A DNA stretch of 23,157 nt from Bacteroidales bacterium. GTDB lineage: Bacteria > Bacteroidota > Bacteroidia > Bacteroidales > UBA1715. Positions 15,829-21,631 of this stretch are shown piece by piece (within the stretch, counting starts at the first letter, position 1; the number at the start of each line of letters is the position of its first letter). Below the pieces are notes generated by a model. That model saw nothing but the letters and a program-made list of their open reading frames with translations. It was not told the DNA's origin and made no database searches. The DNA lies in NCBI GenBank assembly GCA_031262005.1, contig JAISIO010000183.1, positions 1-23,157 of the forward strand. Direction: 5' to 3'. The position numbers and the translations under genes are program-made.

Positions 15829-16305
15829 TTAAAATCTAAAGTGAGAGAATGCTTTGTTAGCCTCAGCCATTCTATGAGTATCTTCTTTCTTTTTATAAGC
15901 TGCACCTTCTTCATTGAAAGCAGCTAAAATTTCAGCAGCTAGTTTTTCTCTCATAGAGTGTCCCGAACGTTTGCGTGAAAATGCTATAAGGTTTTTCATG
16001 CCAATTGATTGACGGCGACCGGGACGAATTTCTGATGGTATTTGAAAGGTAGCTCCACCCACACGGCGGCTACGTACTTCAACCAACGGTGTTACATTGT
16101 CTAATGCTTTGCGCCATACTTCAAGTGCCGATACATCTTGTGCTGTTTTTTTAGCTTCCACTATTTCCAACGCACCATAGAAAATATCAAACGCTATACT
16201 TTTTTTACCGTCAAGCATTATGTTATTAACAAACTTTGTTACTTCCACACTACCAAATTTTGGGTCTGGAAGAATTACGCGTTTTTTTGGTTTACTTTTT
16301 CTCAT
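15829..16305 (-). CDS. rpsG: 30S ribosomal protein S7
   Basis: S7 nucleates assembly of the 30S head and lines the E site. The product is 158 aa and begins MRKSKPKKRVILPDPKFGSV. It shows VEVRSRRVGGATFQIPSEIR, then RPGRRQSIGMKNLIAFSRKR and the C-terminal helix with THRMAEANKAFSHFRF. In E. coli S7 represses the str operon by binding the rpsL-rpsG gap; here that gap is only 34 A/T-rich nt with no clear structure. It lies 21 nt before fusA. Confidence 0.97.
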   Translation of the reverse strand: MRKSKPKKRVILPDPKFGSVEVTKFVNNIMLDGKKSIAFDIFYGALEIVEAKKTAQDVSALEVWRKALDNVTPLVEVRSRRVGGATFQIPSEIRPGRRQSIGMKNLIAFSRKRSGHSMREKLAAEILAAFNEEGAAYKKKEDTHRMAEANKAFSHFRF

Positions 16306-16339
16306 TGTTAAATGATTTTCTTACTATTATTATATTGTA

Positions 16340-16729
16340 TTATTTTTTTGCGGCGTCTTTTTTCGGACGTTTTGCTCCATATTTTGAGCGAGATTGCAAA
16401 CGACCTTCTACACCTGATGCATCTAAAGCACCACGCACTAAGTGATAACGCACACCCGGAAGGTCTTTTACACGACCACCGCGTACTAACACTATAGAGT
16501 GTTCTTGTAATTTGTGTCCTTCTCCCGGAATGTAAGCATTCACTTCTTTTCCATTCGATAAACGAACACGGGCAACTTTACGCATTGCCGAATTTGGTTT
16601 TTTTGGAGTGGTTGTGTACACACGTACACAAACGCCACGACGCTGCGGACATGAATCCAAAGCCGGAGACTTACTGTTCTCTACGATTTCGTTTCGTCCT
16701 TTACGTACTAACTGCTGAATTGTTGGCAT
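16340..16729 (-). CDS. rpsL: 30S ribosomal protein S12
   Basis: S12 sits at the decoding centre and controls accuracy. The product is 129 aa and begins MPTIQQLVRKGRNEIVENSK. It carries CPQRRGVCVRVYTTTPKKPN, then SAMRKVARVRLSNGKEVNAY and GGRVKDLPGVRYHLVRGALD. Both lysines that change in classical streptomycin resistance (in TPKKPNS and RVKDLPG) are wild-type. The Asp in KDLPG is the residue methylthiolated by RimO in E. coli. This is the first gene of the cluster, with a promoter about 55-85 nt upstream. Confidence 0.97.
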   Translation of the reverse strand: MPTIQQLVRKGRNEIVENSKSPALDSCPQRRGVCVRVYTTTPKKPNSAMRKVARVRLSNGKEVNAYIPGEGHKLQEHSIVLVRGGRVKDLPGVRYHLVRGALDASGVEGRLQSRSKYGAKRPKKDAAKK

Positions 16730-16767
16730 AATACTGTGTTAATTCTGTATATAATTATTTATAATTT

Positions 16768-16780
16768 CCCAAATTTTGGG
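16768..16780. repeat. 13-bp palindrome at the rpsL transcript start
   Basis: CCCAAATTTTGGG is a perfect inverted repeat with 6-bp arms around one central base. It lies just downstream of the rpsL -7 box, so it would cover the transcription start or the very first transcribed bases. It could be an operator or a weak 5'-end hairpin. Chance cannot be excluded in A/T-rich DNA. Confidence 0.5.
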
Positions 16781-16784
16781 GTTG

Positions 16785-16814
16785 CAAAGATAAACATTTT
16801 TTTTAATACACAAA
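16785..16814 (-). promoter_or_regulatory. Promoter of the rpsL-led ribosomal cluster
   Basis: On the minus strand TTTG (16811-16814) is followed after 18 nt by TATCTTTG (16785-16792). This fits the Bacteroidota sigma-ABfr consensus TTTG-N19-TAnnTTTG in all fixed positions, with spacing one short. The start site should lie near 16778-16781, giving a ~50-nt leader before rpsL. No other promoter of this quality was seen inside the next 13 kb, although I did not score every internal position. Confidence 0.8.
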
Positions 16815-16833
16815 TAGTTACATATTTTTTTAT

Positions 16834-16859
16834 TTTTTTATGTGCTTTTTTTATGTGCT
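16834..16859 (-). repeat. Two tandem 13-bp A-tract repeats upstream of the rpsL promoter
   Basis: The unit TTTTTTATGTGCT (plus strand) occurs twice without a gap, at 16834-16846 and 16847-16859, with both copies identical. On the transcribed side this is AGCACATAAAAAA twice, ending about 20 bp upstream of the -33 box. Phased A-tracts here could act as an UP-like element contacted by the alpha C-terminal domain encoded in the same cluster, or as a regulator site. Confidence 0.6.
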
Positions 16860-16904
16860 AAATACCCGATAGGCTCAACAGCAATTACAAATATCCCATA
16901 ACAG

Positions 16905-16940
16905 AAAAACGCTGTTGTACCAAAGTAGAACAGCGTTTTT
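16905..16940 (-). terminator. Intrinsic terminator after ilvC
   Basis: AAAAACGCTGTT (16905-16916) and AACAGCGTTTTT (16929-16940) form a perfect 12-bp stem around a 12-nt loop. It lies 46 nt downstream of the ilvC stop. Read on either strand the stem ends in a T run, so it could stop transcription in both directions, but only the ilvC side has a gene running into it. It separates ilvC from the ribosomal promoter region. Confidence 0.85.
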
Positions 16941-16986
16941 TCTTATTGGAAATATTCGATTACCGAACTTTTCTTTGGGTGAAATA

Positions 16987-18465
16987 TTATTTCACAATTG
17001 CTTTCATAGCAGTCATTGCCGAGCGCAATTCTTCGCCGACAACCTCAATTGAGTGATAACGGATTGCTTCGTTAATTTTCACCAATTCCATATTATCAAC
17101 GTGATTGTCTTTGCCTGCGTTGAAATTTTTGCCAATTACGTTGGTGTCGATTTTTTTCATAAAATCAGCCAAAAGCGGTTTACACGCATGGTCGAACAAA
17201 TAGCAGCCATATTCGGCTGTATCGGAAATTACACGATTCATTTCGTATAATTTTTTGCGAGCTATGGTGTTTGCTATCAGTGGCGTTTCGTGCAACGATT
17301 CATAGTATGCGCTTTCTTCTTTAATGCCGGCTTCGGTCATGGTTTCAAAAGCCAATTCCACGCCTGCTTTTACCATTGCCACCATCAATACGCCATTGTC
17401 GAAATATTCTTGTTCGGCAATATCAACTGCGCCGGCAGGAGTTTTCTCAAATGCAGTTTCTCCGGTAGCTTTGCGCCAAGTCAAAAGATTAATATCATCG
17501 TTTGCCCAGTCTTTCATCATTGTCGATGAAAATTCGCCTGACATAATGTCGTCCATGTGTTTTTCAAAAAGCGGACGCATAATCATTTTCAATTCTTCTG
17601 CCAAATAGAATGCTTTTAATTTCGCCGGATTGCTCAATCTGTCCATCATATTGGTAATACCACCTATTTTTAACGCTTCGGTAATAGTTTCCCAACCATA
17701 TTGAATAAGTTTTGAAGCATAGCCCGCATCAATTCCTTTTTCAATCATTTTGTCGAAACAAAGAATTGAACCGGTTTGCAACATACCGCAAAGAATAGTT
17801 TGCTCGCCCATAAGGTCTGATTTTACTTCGGCTACGAATGACGAATGCAAACAACCCGCACGGTCGCCACCGGTAGCCACTGCGTATGCTTTTGCATAAT
17901 CCCAGCCTTTTCCTTCGGGGTCGTTTTCGGGGTGTACTGCCAATAAAGTAGGCACTCCAAATCCACGCACATATTCGGCACGCACTTCGGAACCCGGACA
18001 TTTTGGCGCAACCATAATTACGGTAATATCTTTACGGATTTGCATTCCTTCTTCAATCATATTGAACCCGTGAGAGTACGAAAGAGTTGCACCTTGTTTC
18101 ATAAGTGGCATTACAGCCGAAACTACAGCTGAGTGTTGTTTGTCGGGAGTTAGGTTTACCACCATATCTGCCGTTGGAATAAGTTCTTCGTAAGTGCCCA
18201 CTGTGAAACCGTTTTCGGTAGCGTTCACAAACGATGCACGTTTTTCAGCAATGGCTTCTTTACGCAAAGCGTAGGAAATATCCAAACCAGAATCGCGCAT
18301 ATTTAAACCTTGATTCAACCCTTGCGCACCAGCTCCAACGATTACAATTTTTTTGCCCAATAACGCATTTACGCCGTTGGCAAACTCACTTTTGTCCATA
18401 AACTCGCATACGCCGAGTTGCAATAATTGCTCTCTCAATGAAAGCGTGTTAAAATAATTACCCAT
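16987..18465 (-). CDS. ilvC: Ketol-acid reductoisomerase (NADP+), class II
   Basis: IlvC converts acetolactate or acetohydroxybutyrate to the dihydroxy acids of valine, leucine and isoleucine synthesis, using NADPH and Mg2+. At 492 aa it is the long class II type. Residues align with E. coli by number: GAGAQG at 44-49, R68, R76 and S78 in the NADPH pocket, H132, K155, and the metal ligands D217 and E221 in EVKSDLMGEQ. The start MGNYFNTLSLREQLLQLGVC is typical. It stands alone here, away from ilvB/N/D, between the ribosomal cluster and an AraC-gene fragment, with its own terminator. A weak promoter candidate is listed separately. Confidence 0.97.
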   Translation of the reverse strand: MGNYFNTLSLREQLLQLGVCEFMDKSEFANGVNALLGKKIVIVGAGAQGLNQGLNMRDSGLDISYALRKEAIAEKRASFVNATENGFTVGTYEELIPTADMVVNLTPDKQHSAVVSAVMPLMKQGATLSYSHGFNMIEEGMQIRKDITVIMVAPKCPGSEVRAEYVRGFGVPTLLAVHPENDPEGKGWDYAKAYAVATGGDRAGCLHSSFVAEVKSDLMGEQTILCGMLQTGSILCFDKMIEKGIDAGYASKLIQYGWETITEALKIGGITNMMDRLSNPAKLKAFYLAEELKMIMRPLFEKHMDDIMSGEFSSTMMKDWANDDINLLTWRKATGETAFEKTPAGAVDIAEQEYFDNGVLMVAMVKAGVELAFETMTEAGIKEESAYYESLHETPLIANTIARKKLYEMNRVISDTAEYGCYLFDHACKPLLADFMKKIDTNVIGKNFNAGKDNHVDNMELVKINEAIRYHSIEVVGEELRSAMTAMKAIVK

Positions 18466-18504
18466 AATTTATTTGTTAATTTGTTAGTATTCCATCGAAT
18501 ACTG

Positions 18505-18534
18505 CAAAATAACGTTATTTTCTTCACGCACACA
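18505..18534 (-). promoter_or_regulatory. Weak candidate promoter for ilvC
   Basis: The minus strand shows TGTG (18531-18534), 18 nt, then TTATTTTG (18505-18512), with one mismatch in each half to TTTG and TAnnTTTG. It would give a leader of roughly 35 nt before the ilvC ATG. It is the best match in the 18466-18549 stretch, but it is poor compared with the other promoters here. Confidence 0.35.
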
Positions 18535-18549
18535 TTATACTTACCCCTA

Positions 18550-18597
18550 ATTTTTAGGTATTTTTCGTAGATTTCGTTCTAAACGCAAGCGGCGTTT
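18550..18597 (-). repeat. Second copy of the AraC gene 3' end (direct repeat 1)
   Basis: These 48 bp match 19077-19124, the last codons and stop of the AraC gene, at 46 positions. 37 bp (18561-18597) are identical. Read in the AraC frame this copy encodes TPLAFRTKSTKNT and keeps the TAA. It is only a fragment and has no start. It lies 527 bp from the intact copy, in the same orientation, with the small antitoxin-like gene between. The stretch 18598-18705 beyond it has no recognisable gene. Confidence 0.85.
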
Positions 18598-18705
18598 TTC
18601 TGTCTTTTATTACAAATTATGAGTGATTGCCAGCTATAAAGCGTATTTATTTTCTAAAATGGTTGGTTGGTAATTTTCCTACGGAAGTTGAGTTAGTAAA
18701 TAATT

Positions 18706-18957
18706 CTACACTGTTGCATAGCGCACAACTCTTACTCCGTTCATTATATCGTCATCAGTCAATGGAATATTTTGAGGACTGTTTTTAATATATTCGTTCC
18801 AAAGATTTTGTTTGCTATTGACTAACCAGCCCATTTTGTCGGCAAAAAGTTGAAATAATATCATATCCGATTGAGGAATTTTCACATAAATACCCTCACA
18901 CACAGCATCTTTTACGGAAACTTTTTTCGCATTTCTTTTTATTGTTGATGTTGCCAT
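18706..18957 (-). CDS. Small antitoxin-like protein, no partner toxin seen
   Basis: This predicts an 83-aa protein of unproven function, beginning MATSTIKRNAKKVSVKDAVC. After a basic N terminus come a short strand (GIYVKIPQSD), an amphipathic helix (MILFQLFADKMGWLVNSKQN) and the end PLTDDDIMNGVRVVRYATV. The layout of a 'DMxxFxxxxxKMGW' helix followed by 'LTDDDIM..VR.VRY' resembles small antitoxin-type proteins common in Bacteroidota, from memory and not searched. A longer ATG start at 18993 is ruled out because it lies upstream of this gene's own -7 box. No toxin gene follows within 108 nt before the repeat. It sits inside the 527-bp unit bounded by AraC 3' end copies. Confidence 0.75.
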   Translation of the reverse strand: MATSTIKRNAKKVSVKDAVCEGIYVKIPQSDMILFQLFADKMGWLVNSKQNLWNEYIKNSPQNIPLTDDDIMNGVRVVRYATV

Positions 18958-18982
18958 AACTGTAATTGTTGTTTGTTTTTTG

Positions 18983-19013
18983 CAAATATACACGTTTTAC
19001 AAAAGAAGTCAAA
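18983..19013 (-). promoter_or_regulatory. Promoter of the small antitoxin-like gene
   Basis: The minus strand has TTTG (19010-19013), exactly 19 nt, then TATATTTG (18983-18990). This is a perfect match to the Bacteroidota promoter consensus in sequence and spacing. Transcription should begin near 18975-18979, about 20 nt before the ATG at 18957. This makes the gene an independent unit and fixes its start. Confidence 0.82.
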
Positions 19014-19076
19014 ATGAATTGATACTTTCCAAAAAATTGTATAAAGTGTGGCAAAAGGCTTTGGAACGTAATTGTG

Positions 19077-19124
19077 ATTTTTAGGCGTTTTTCGTAGATT
19101 TCGTTCTAAACGCAAGCGGCGTTT
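19077..19124 (-). repeat. AraC gene 3' end, direct repeat 2 (intact copy)
   Basis: These 48 bp cover the last AraC codons, the TAA and the following bases; they recur at 18550-18597. The two mismatches lie in the final two sense codons (AAC GCC here, AAT ACC there). The stop stays in the same place in both copies. Confidence 0.85.
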
Positions 19125-19968
19125 CACCCGTCATCTTCTTAAAAAATTTAGTAAAATACGATTGATCGGAAAAATTCAATAGTGCAGAAATTTCGGTAAC
19201 GGTCAAATTTGTGTGTGTTAGTAATCGCTTAATTTCAAGCAATTGCTTTTCTTGAATAATATTACTCGCTGTTTTTCCGGTCAGTTCTTTAATAGTTTGC
19301 GTTAGATGATTGGGAGTAATATTCAATTGCGAAGCATAGTCATTTACCAGCGTATTGCTTTGGTAATTTTCCTCTAAAAGCTGAAAAAACCGTTTCACAA
19401 GAATGTGCCCTTTGCCTTTTGCCAACATGGTATCGGTTACCTCGTAGCGAGCATTGCAATACTGCAAAATTACATCGAGTAACGAACGTAGCATTTCCGG
19501 CGAATGGTGATTGTCTTTGTGTAATTCTTGAATTGCCGTTACAAACATTGTCGTCAAAAACAATGTATCTTCTTTCTCCACAAGTTGCAGTGGCGGATTA
19601 TTCTGTTTTACGGTAAAGAAAAATGGAAATTCCAACAAGCGGTTGTGATTGTTGTGATTGTACAAATAAAAATCGGCGGTAAAGGTAAAAATGTAGCCTT
19701 CAATATCTTCGGAGAGTTCTATTTTATGAGCTTGTCCGGGCGAAAGAAAAAACACGCAGGGCGGTTTTACTTCGTACACATTGCTATCGATAATATGCTT
19801 GCCCGACCCTTGCGATAAGAACAAAATCTCAAAAAAATCGTGCCGATGCGGATACTCTACCGCAAAATGCCTATTAGCATCAAACGTTTCCACCTGAAAT
19901 TGACGATTGAGTTGCTCTTTGCTAAAATTTTGCAGCGAGTAAATGGGTATTGATTGTGCGTGTTTCAT
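19081..19968 (-). CDS. AraC-family transcriptional regulator
   Basis: This is a 295-aa one-component regulator. The N-terminal cupin-like sensor spans about residues 30-105, with YPHRHDFFEILFLSQGSGKH and FFLSPGQAHKIEL. The C-terminal double helix-turn-helix domain spans about 190-290, with VNDYASQLNITPNHLTQTIK and LTVTEISALLNFSDQSYFTK, followed by FFKKMTGETPLAFR. The ligand is unknown. It starts 3 nt after the patatin gene stop, so the two share a transcript; the region between shows no own promoter. Its last 48 bp are duplicated downstream. The genes it controls cannot be read from the sequence; the patatin gene itself is the first candidate. Confidence 0.93.
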   Translation of the reverse strand: MKHAQSIPIYSLQNFSKEQLNRQFQVETFDANRHFAVEYPHRHDFFEILFLSQGSGKHIIDSNVYEVKPPCVFFLSPGQAHKIELSEDIEGYIFTFTADFYLYNHNNHNRLLEFPFFFTVKQNNPPLQLVEKEDTLFLTTMFVTAIQELHKDNHHSPEMLRSLLDVILQYCNARYEVTDTMLAKGKGHILVKRFFQLLEENYQSNTLVNDYASQLNITPNHLTQTIKELTGKTASNIIQEKQLLEIKRLLTHTNLTVTEISALLNFSDQSYFTKFFKKMTGETPLAFRTKSTKNA

Positions 19969-19971
19969 TGA

Positions 19972-20841
19972 TTAATCCACCACCACAGGTTGTGCCAATT
20001 GTAACAAATCGGGATTTTTTTGCAAATACTCTTTCATACCTCTGTAACCTATGTCAATTAACACTTTATACAGTTTAAAATCGAACACTTTATATTCCGC
20101 CAATTCCGGAAAAGTTACGTAGTAATCCGCTTTTTGCACACGTGAAGCATTCATTTGCTTCATAGCAGCAGCAGTTGTACGCTTCAGCATATCCTTTTTT
20201 GAAAATTCTTTATTTTCCATTTCAGGATAATTCACATTGAGCATTATAATTACAGAACATCTGCCGAGCAAAGGCTCTATGGGCAGATTGTCGGTTACAC
20301 CGCCATCGACATACACGGTACTGTTCAAATAAATGGGTTCGTAAATAGCCGGAATTGCTGCCGAAGCCATTATTTTTTCGCGCAAATTGCCGCCACTCCA
20401 CGCATATTCGGGTTGCAGGCGCACAATATCGGTCATGGCTAAGGCAAAAAAGTAGCGCAACGAATCGAAGCTATCCACAGGCAATATAGTATCCAAAATG
20501 CGTGAAAGTTTTTTGTGATTCGATATTCCTTTGGAATTAAAGATGTTGAACGTCATTAGTTTATTAATCTTGTACGCCTTTTGTTCTTTTACCAAACGGG
20601 TTATTTCATCGGGTGAATAGCCGTAAGCATAGAGCGAACCTATGATTGCTCCCATGCTCGCACCCGCCACATGAGTGGGTGTAATGCCATGTTCTTGCAA
20701 GGCTTTGAGAGCACCAATGTGGGCAAATCCAAGAGCACCGCCCCCGCCAAGCACTATTCCAATGTTAGATTTTTGTGCCGGCTGCGCCATAACGCTACTT
20801 GCGAACAATAGGCACAGAATGTATATACATAGTTTTTTCAT
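19972..20841 (-). CDS. Patatin-like phospholipase, secreted
   Basis: This is a 289-aa serine lipid acyl hydrolase of the patatin family. An N-terminal signal peptide (MKKLCIYILCLLFASSVMA, likely cut after residue 19) points to the periplasm. The oxyanion loop is GGGGALG (32-38), the nucleophile elbow GASMG with Ser62, and the dyad Asp179 lies in the DGG of YVDGGVTDNLP. All catalytic elements are present. It lacks the C-terminal POTRA and barrel region found in the longer RssA/PlpD-type outer-membrane patatins. The start is supported by a strong GGAGGA site 8 nt upstream, unusual here, which is part of a GC-rich repeat. It is the first gene of a two-gene operon with an AraC regulator. Confidence 0.93.
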   Translation of the reverse strand: MKKLCIYILCLLFASSVMAQPAQKSNIGIVLGGGGALGFAHIGALKALQEHGITPTHVAGASMGAIIGSLYAYGYSPDEITRLVKEQKAYKINKLMTFNIFNSKGISNHKKLSRILDTILPVDSFDSLRYFFALAMTDIVRLQPEYAWSGGNLREKIMASAAIPAIYEPIYLNSTVYVDGGVTDNLPIEPLLGRCSVIIMLNVNYPEMENKEFSKKDMLKRTTAAAMKQMNASRVQKADYYVTFPELAEYKVFDFKLYKVLIDIGYRGMKEYLQKNPDLLQLAQPVVVD

Positions 20842-20849
20842 GATGATAA

Positions 20850-20855
20850 TCCTCC
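20850..20855 (-). promoter_or_regulatory. Strong Shine-Dalgarno site of the patatin gene
   Basis: The minus strand reads GGAGGA 8 nt before the ATG, ideal spacing for a classical ribosome binding site. Most other genes in the window lack one. It directly adjoins the GC-rich palindrome at 20860-20873, which in the mRNA could partly pair with it and hide it. Confidence 0.6.
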
Positions 20856-20880
20856 GAAATCCCCCTCGGGGGACTTTTTG
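20851..20880. repeat. GC-rich palindromic repeat in the patatin leader
   Basis: TCCCCC (20860-20865) and GGGGGA (20868-20873) form 6-bp arms around TC, inside otherwise A/T-rich DNA. The plus strand AAATCCCCCT is shared with the minus strand of the second GC-rich element at 20973-21000. It lies between the putative patatin promoter and its start codon, so it would be transcribed into the leader. I recall similar C/G-run elements as dispersed repeats in Bacteroidota genomes; not checked here. Confidence 0.6.
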
Positions 20881-20915
20881 AAATGTGGTTTATTGAGTTG
20901 ATTATATTATTTGTA

Positions 20916-20923
20916 CAAACATA
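20916..20923 (-). promoter_or_regulatory. Candidate -7 box of the patatin-AraC operon
   Basis: The minus strand reads TATGTTTG, a full TAnnTTTG match, about 75 nt upstream of the patatin ATG. No TTTG stands at the normal -33 spacing; a TTG occurs at a short 15-nt distance. This would make the GC-rich palindrome part of the transcribed leader. Confidence 0.45.
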
Positions 20924-20959
20924 GTTAAAATATGTATCCAATGTAAAAACACATCACAA

Positions 20960-21574
20960 TTATTTATGTTTACCCCTCTTTTGGGGGGCAGGGGGATTTT
21001 TCTTCTGCACTGTCCAACCAAATTTTCCGATTTGCTCGCCCAGCGTGTAATAATTCCCATGCGAATAGGTTATGAGTTTTGCTTTCTGCATATCAAAACC
21101 CTGTGTTTCGGGATTTATAAAACGCTCATCAGCTTGCACACACAGCACTTCGGCTATAAACATGTCATGCGAACCAAGTTCCACAATTTGCTGCACTCGG
21201 CATTCTATACTCAGCGGCGATTCGCCAATCAGCGGTGCTTGCACCATGCGTGCAGGGTGGGGCGTGAGTTTCATTGCCTCAAATTTATGTACATTTTTAC
21301 CGCTTTTCACACCACACCAATCGGTGGCAAAAGCCAAATCTTCATTGGTGAGATTGATTACAAATTCCCTATTTTTTAGTACAATAGCATGAGAATAACG
21401 ACTTTTGCGCAACGAAATATAACACAGTGCAGGGTCGGAACAAATAGTACCCGTCCACGCCACCGTTACAATATTGAGTTCCTCAGGCAAAGCCCCCACC
21501 GACACCAGCACCGCAGGCAGCGGATAGAGCAAGGTGCCTGCTCGCCATTGTTGTTTTTTGAATGTTTTTGTCAT
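20960..21574 (-). CDS. Flavin reductase-like FMN-binding protein
   Basis: This is a 204-aa protein of the flavin reductase-like (flavoredoxin-type) split-barrel family, which binds FMN and passes electrons from NAD(P)H or to a partner. The N-terminal pattern LLYPLPAVLVSVG...NIVTVAWTGTICSDPALCYI is diagnostic, followed by NLTNEDLAFATDWCGVKSGK and GESPLSIECRVQQIVELGSH. The partner is unknown and no redox neighbour is present. The last ~12 residues (NPPAPQKRGKHK) are encoded by a GC-rich repeat, so the natural end of the family domain is probably near GKFGWTVQKK. The start ATG is preceded by an A/T-rich leader. Confidence 0.9.
   Translation of the reverse strand: MTKTFKKQQWRAGTLLYPLPAVLVSVGALPEELNIVTVAWTGTICSDPALCYISLRKSRYSHAIVLKNREFVINLTNEDLAFATDWCGVKSGKNVHKFEAMKLTPHPARMVQAPLIGESPLSIECRVQQIVELGSHDMFIAEVLCVQADERFINPETQGFDMQKAKLITYSHGNYYTLGEQIGKFGWTVQKKNPPAPQKRGKHK
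20973..21000. repeat. GC-rich repeat overlapping the flavin reductase 3' end
   Basis: The plus strand has CCCC (20973-20976), TCTTTT, a run of six G, CA, then five G and a T run. It lies inside the coding end of the flavin reductase gene and encodes its proline/lysine tail. On the minus strand it shares AAATCCCCCT with the element in the patatin leader 100 bp away. The CCCC and GGGG arms could form a short hairpin near the stop codon, but the T run lies on the upstream side for this gene, so it is not a standard terminator. Confidence 0.5.
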
Positions 21575-21631
21575 TATATTGTATGATTTTTACGTGTGTG
21601 ATTTCCACAAAATCTTAATTATCATTTTTTG

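Noticed and set aside
16979..16995. GTGAAAT-ATT-ATTTCAC hairpin across the ilvC stop codon
   Set aside because: The 7-bp A/T-rich stem is weak, has no T run, and a much stronger terminator follows at 16905-16940.
18546..18558. CCTAA-TTT-TTAGG inverted repeat between ilvC and the AraC fragment
   Set aside because: The 5-bp stem is too short and lacks a T run in the right place; it partly overlaps the duplicated stop codon region and is likely fortuitous.
18598..18705. Possible toxin gene or toxin remnant downstream of the small gene
   Set aside because: All three minus-strand frames contain stops, and no stretch resembles a PIN or RelE-type toxin; a plus-strand open stretch here has no start and no recognisable similarity.
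18958..18993. 12-residue N-terminal extension of the small antitoxin-like protein
   Set aside because: It overlaps the -7 box at 18983-18990, so it would not be transcribed from the clear promoter.
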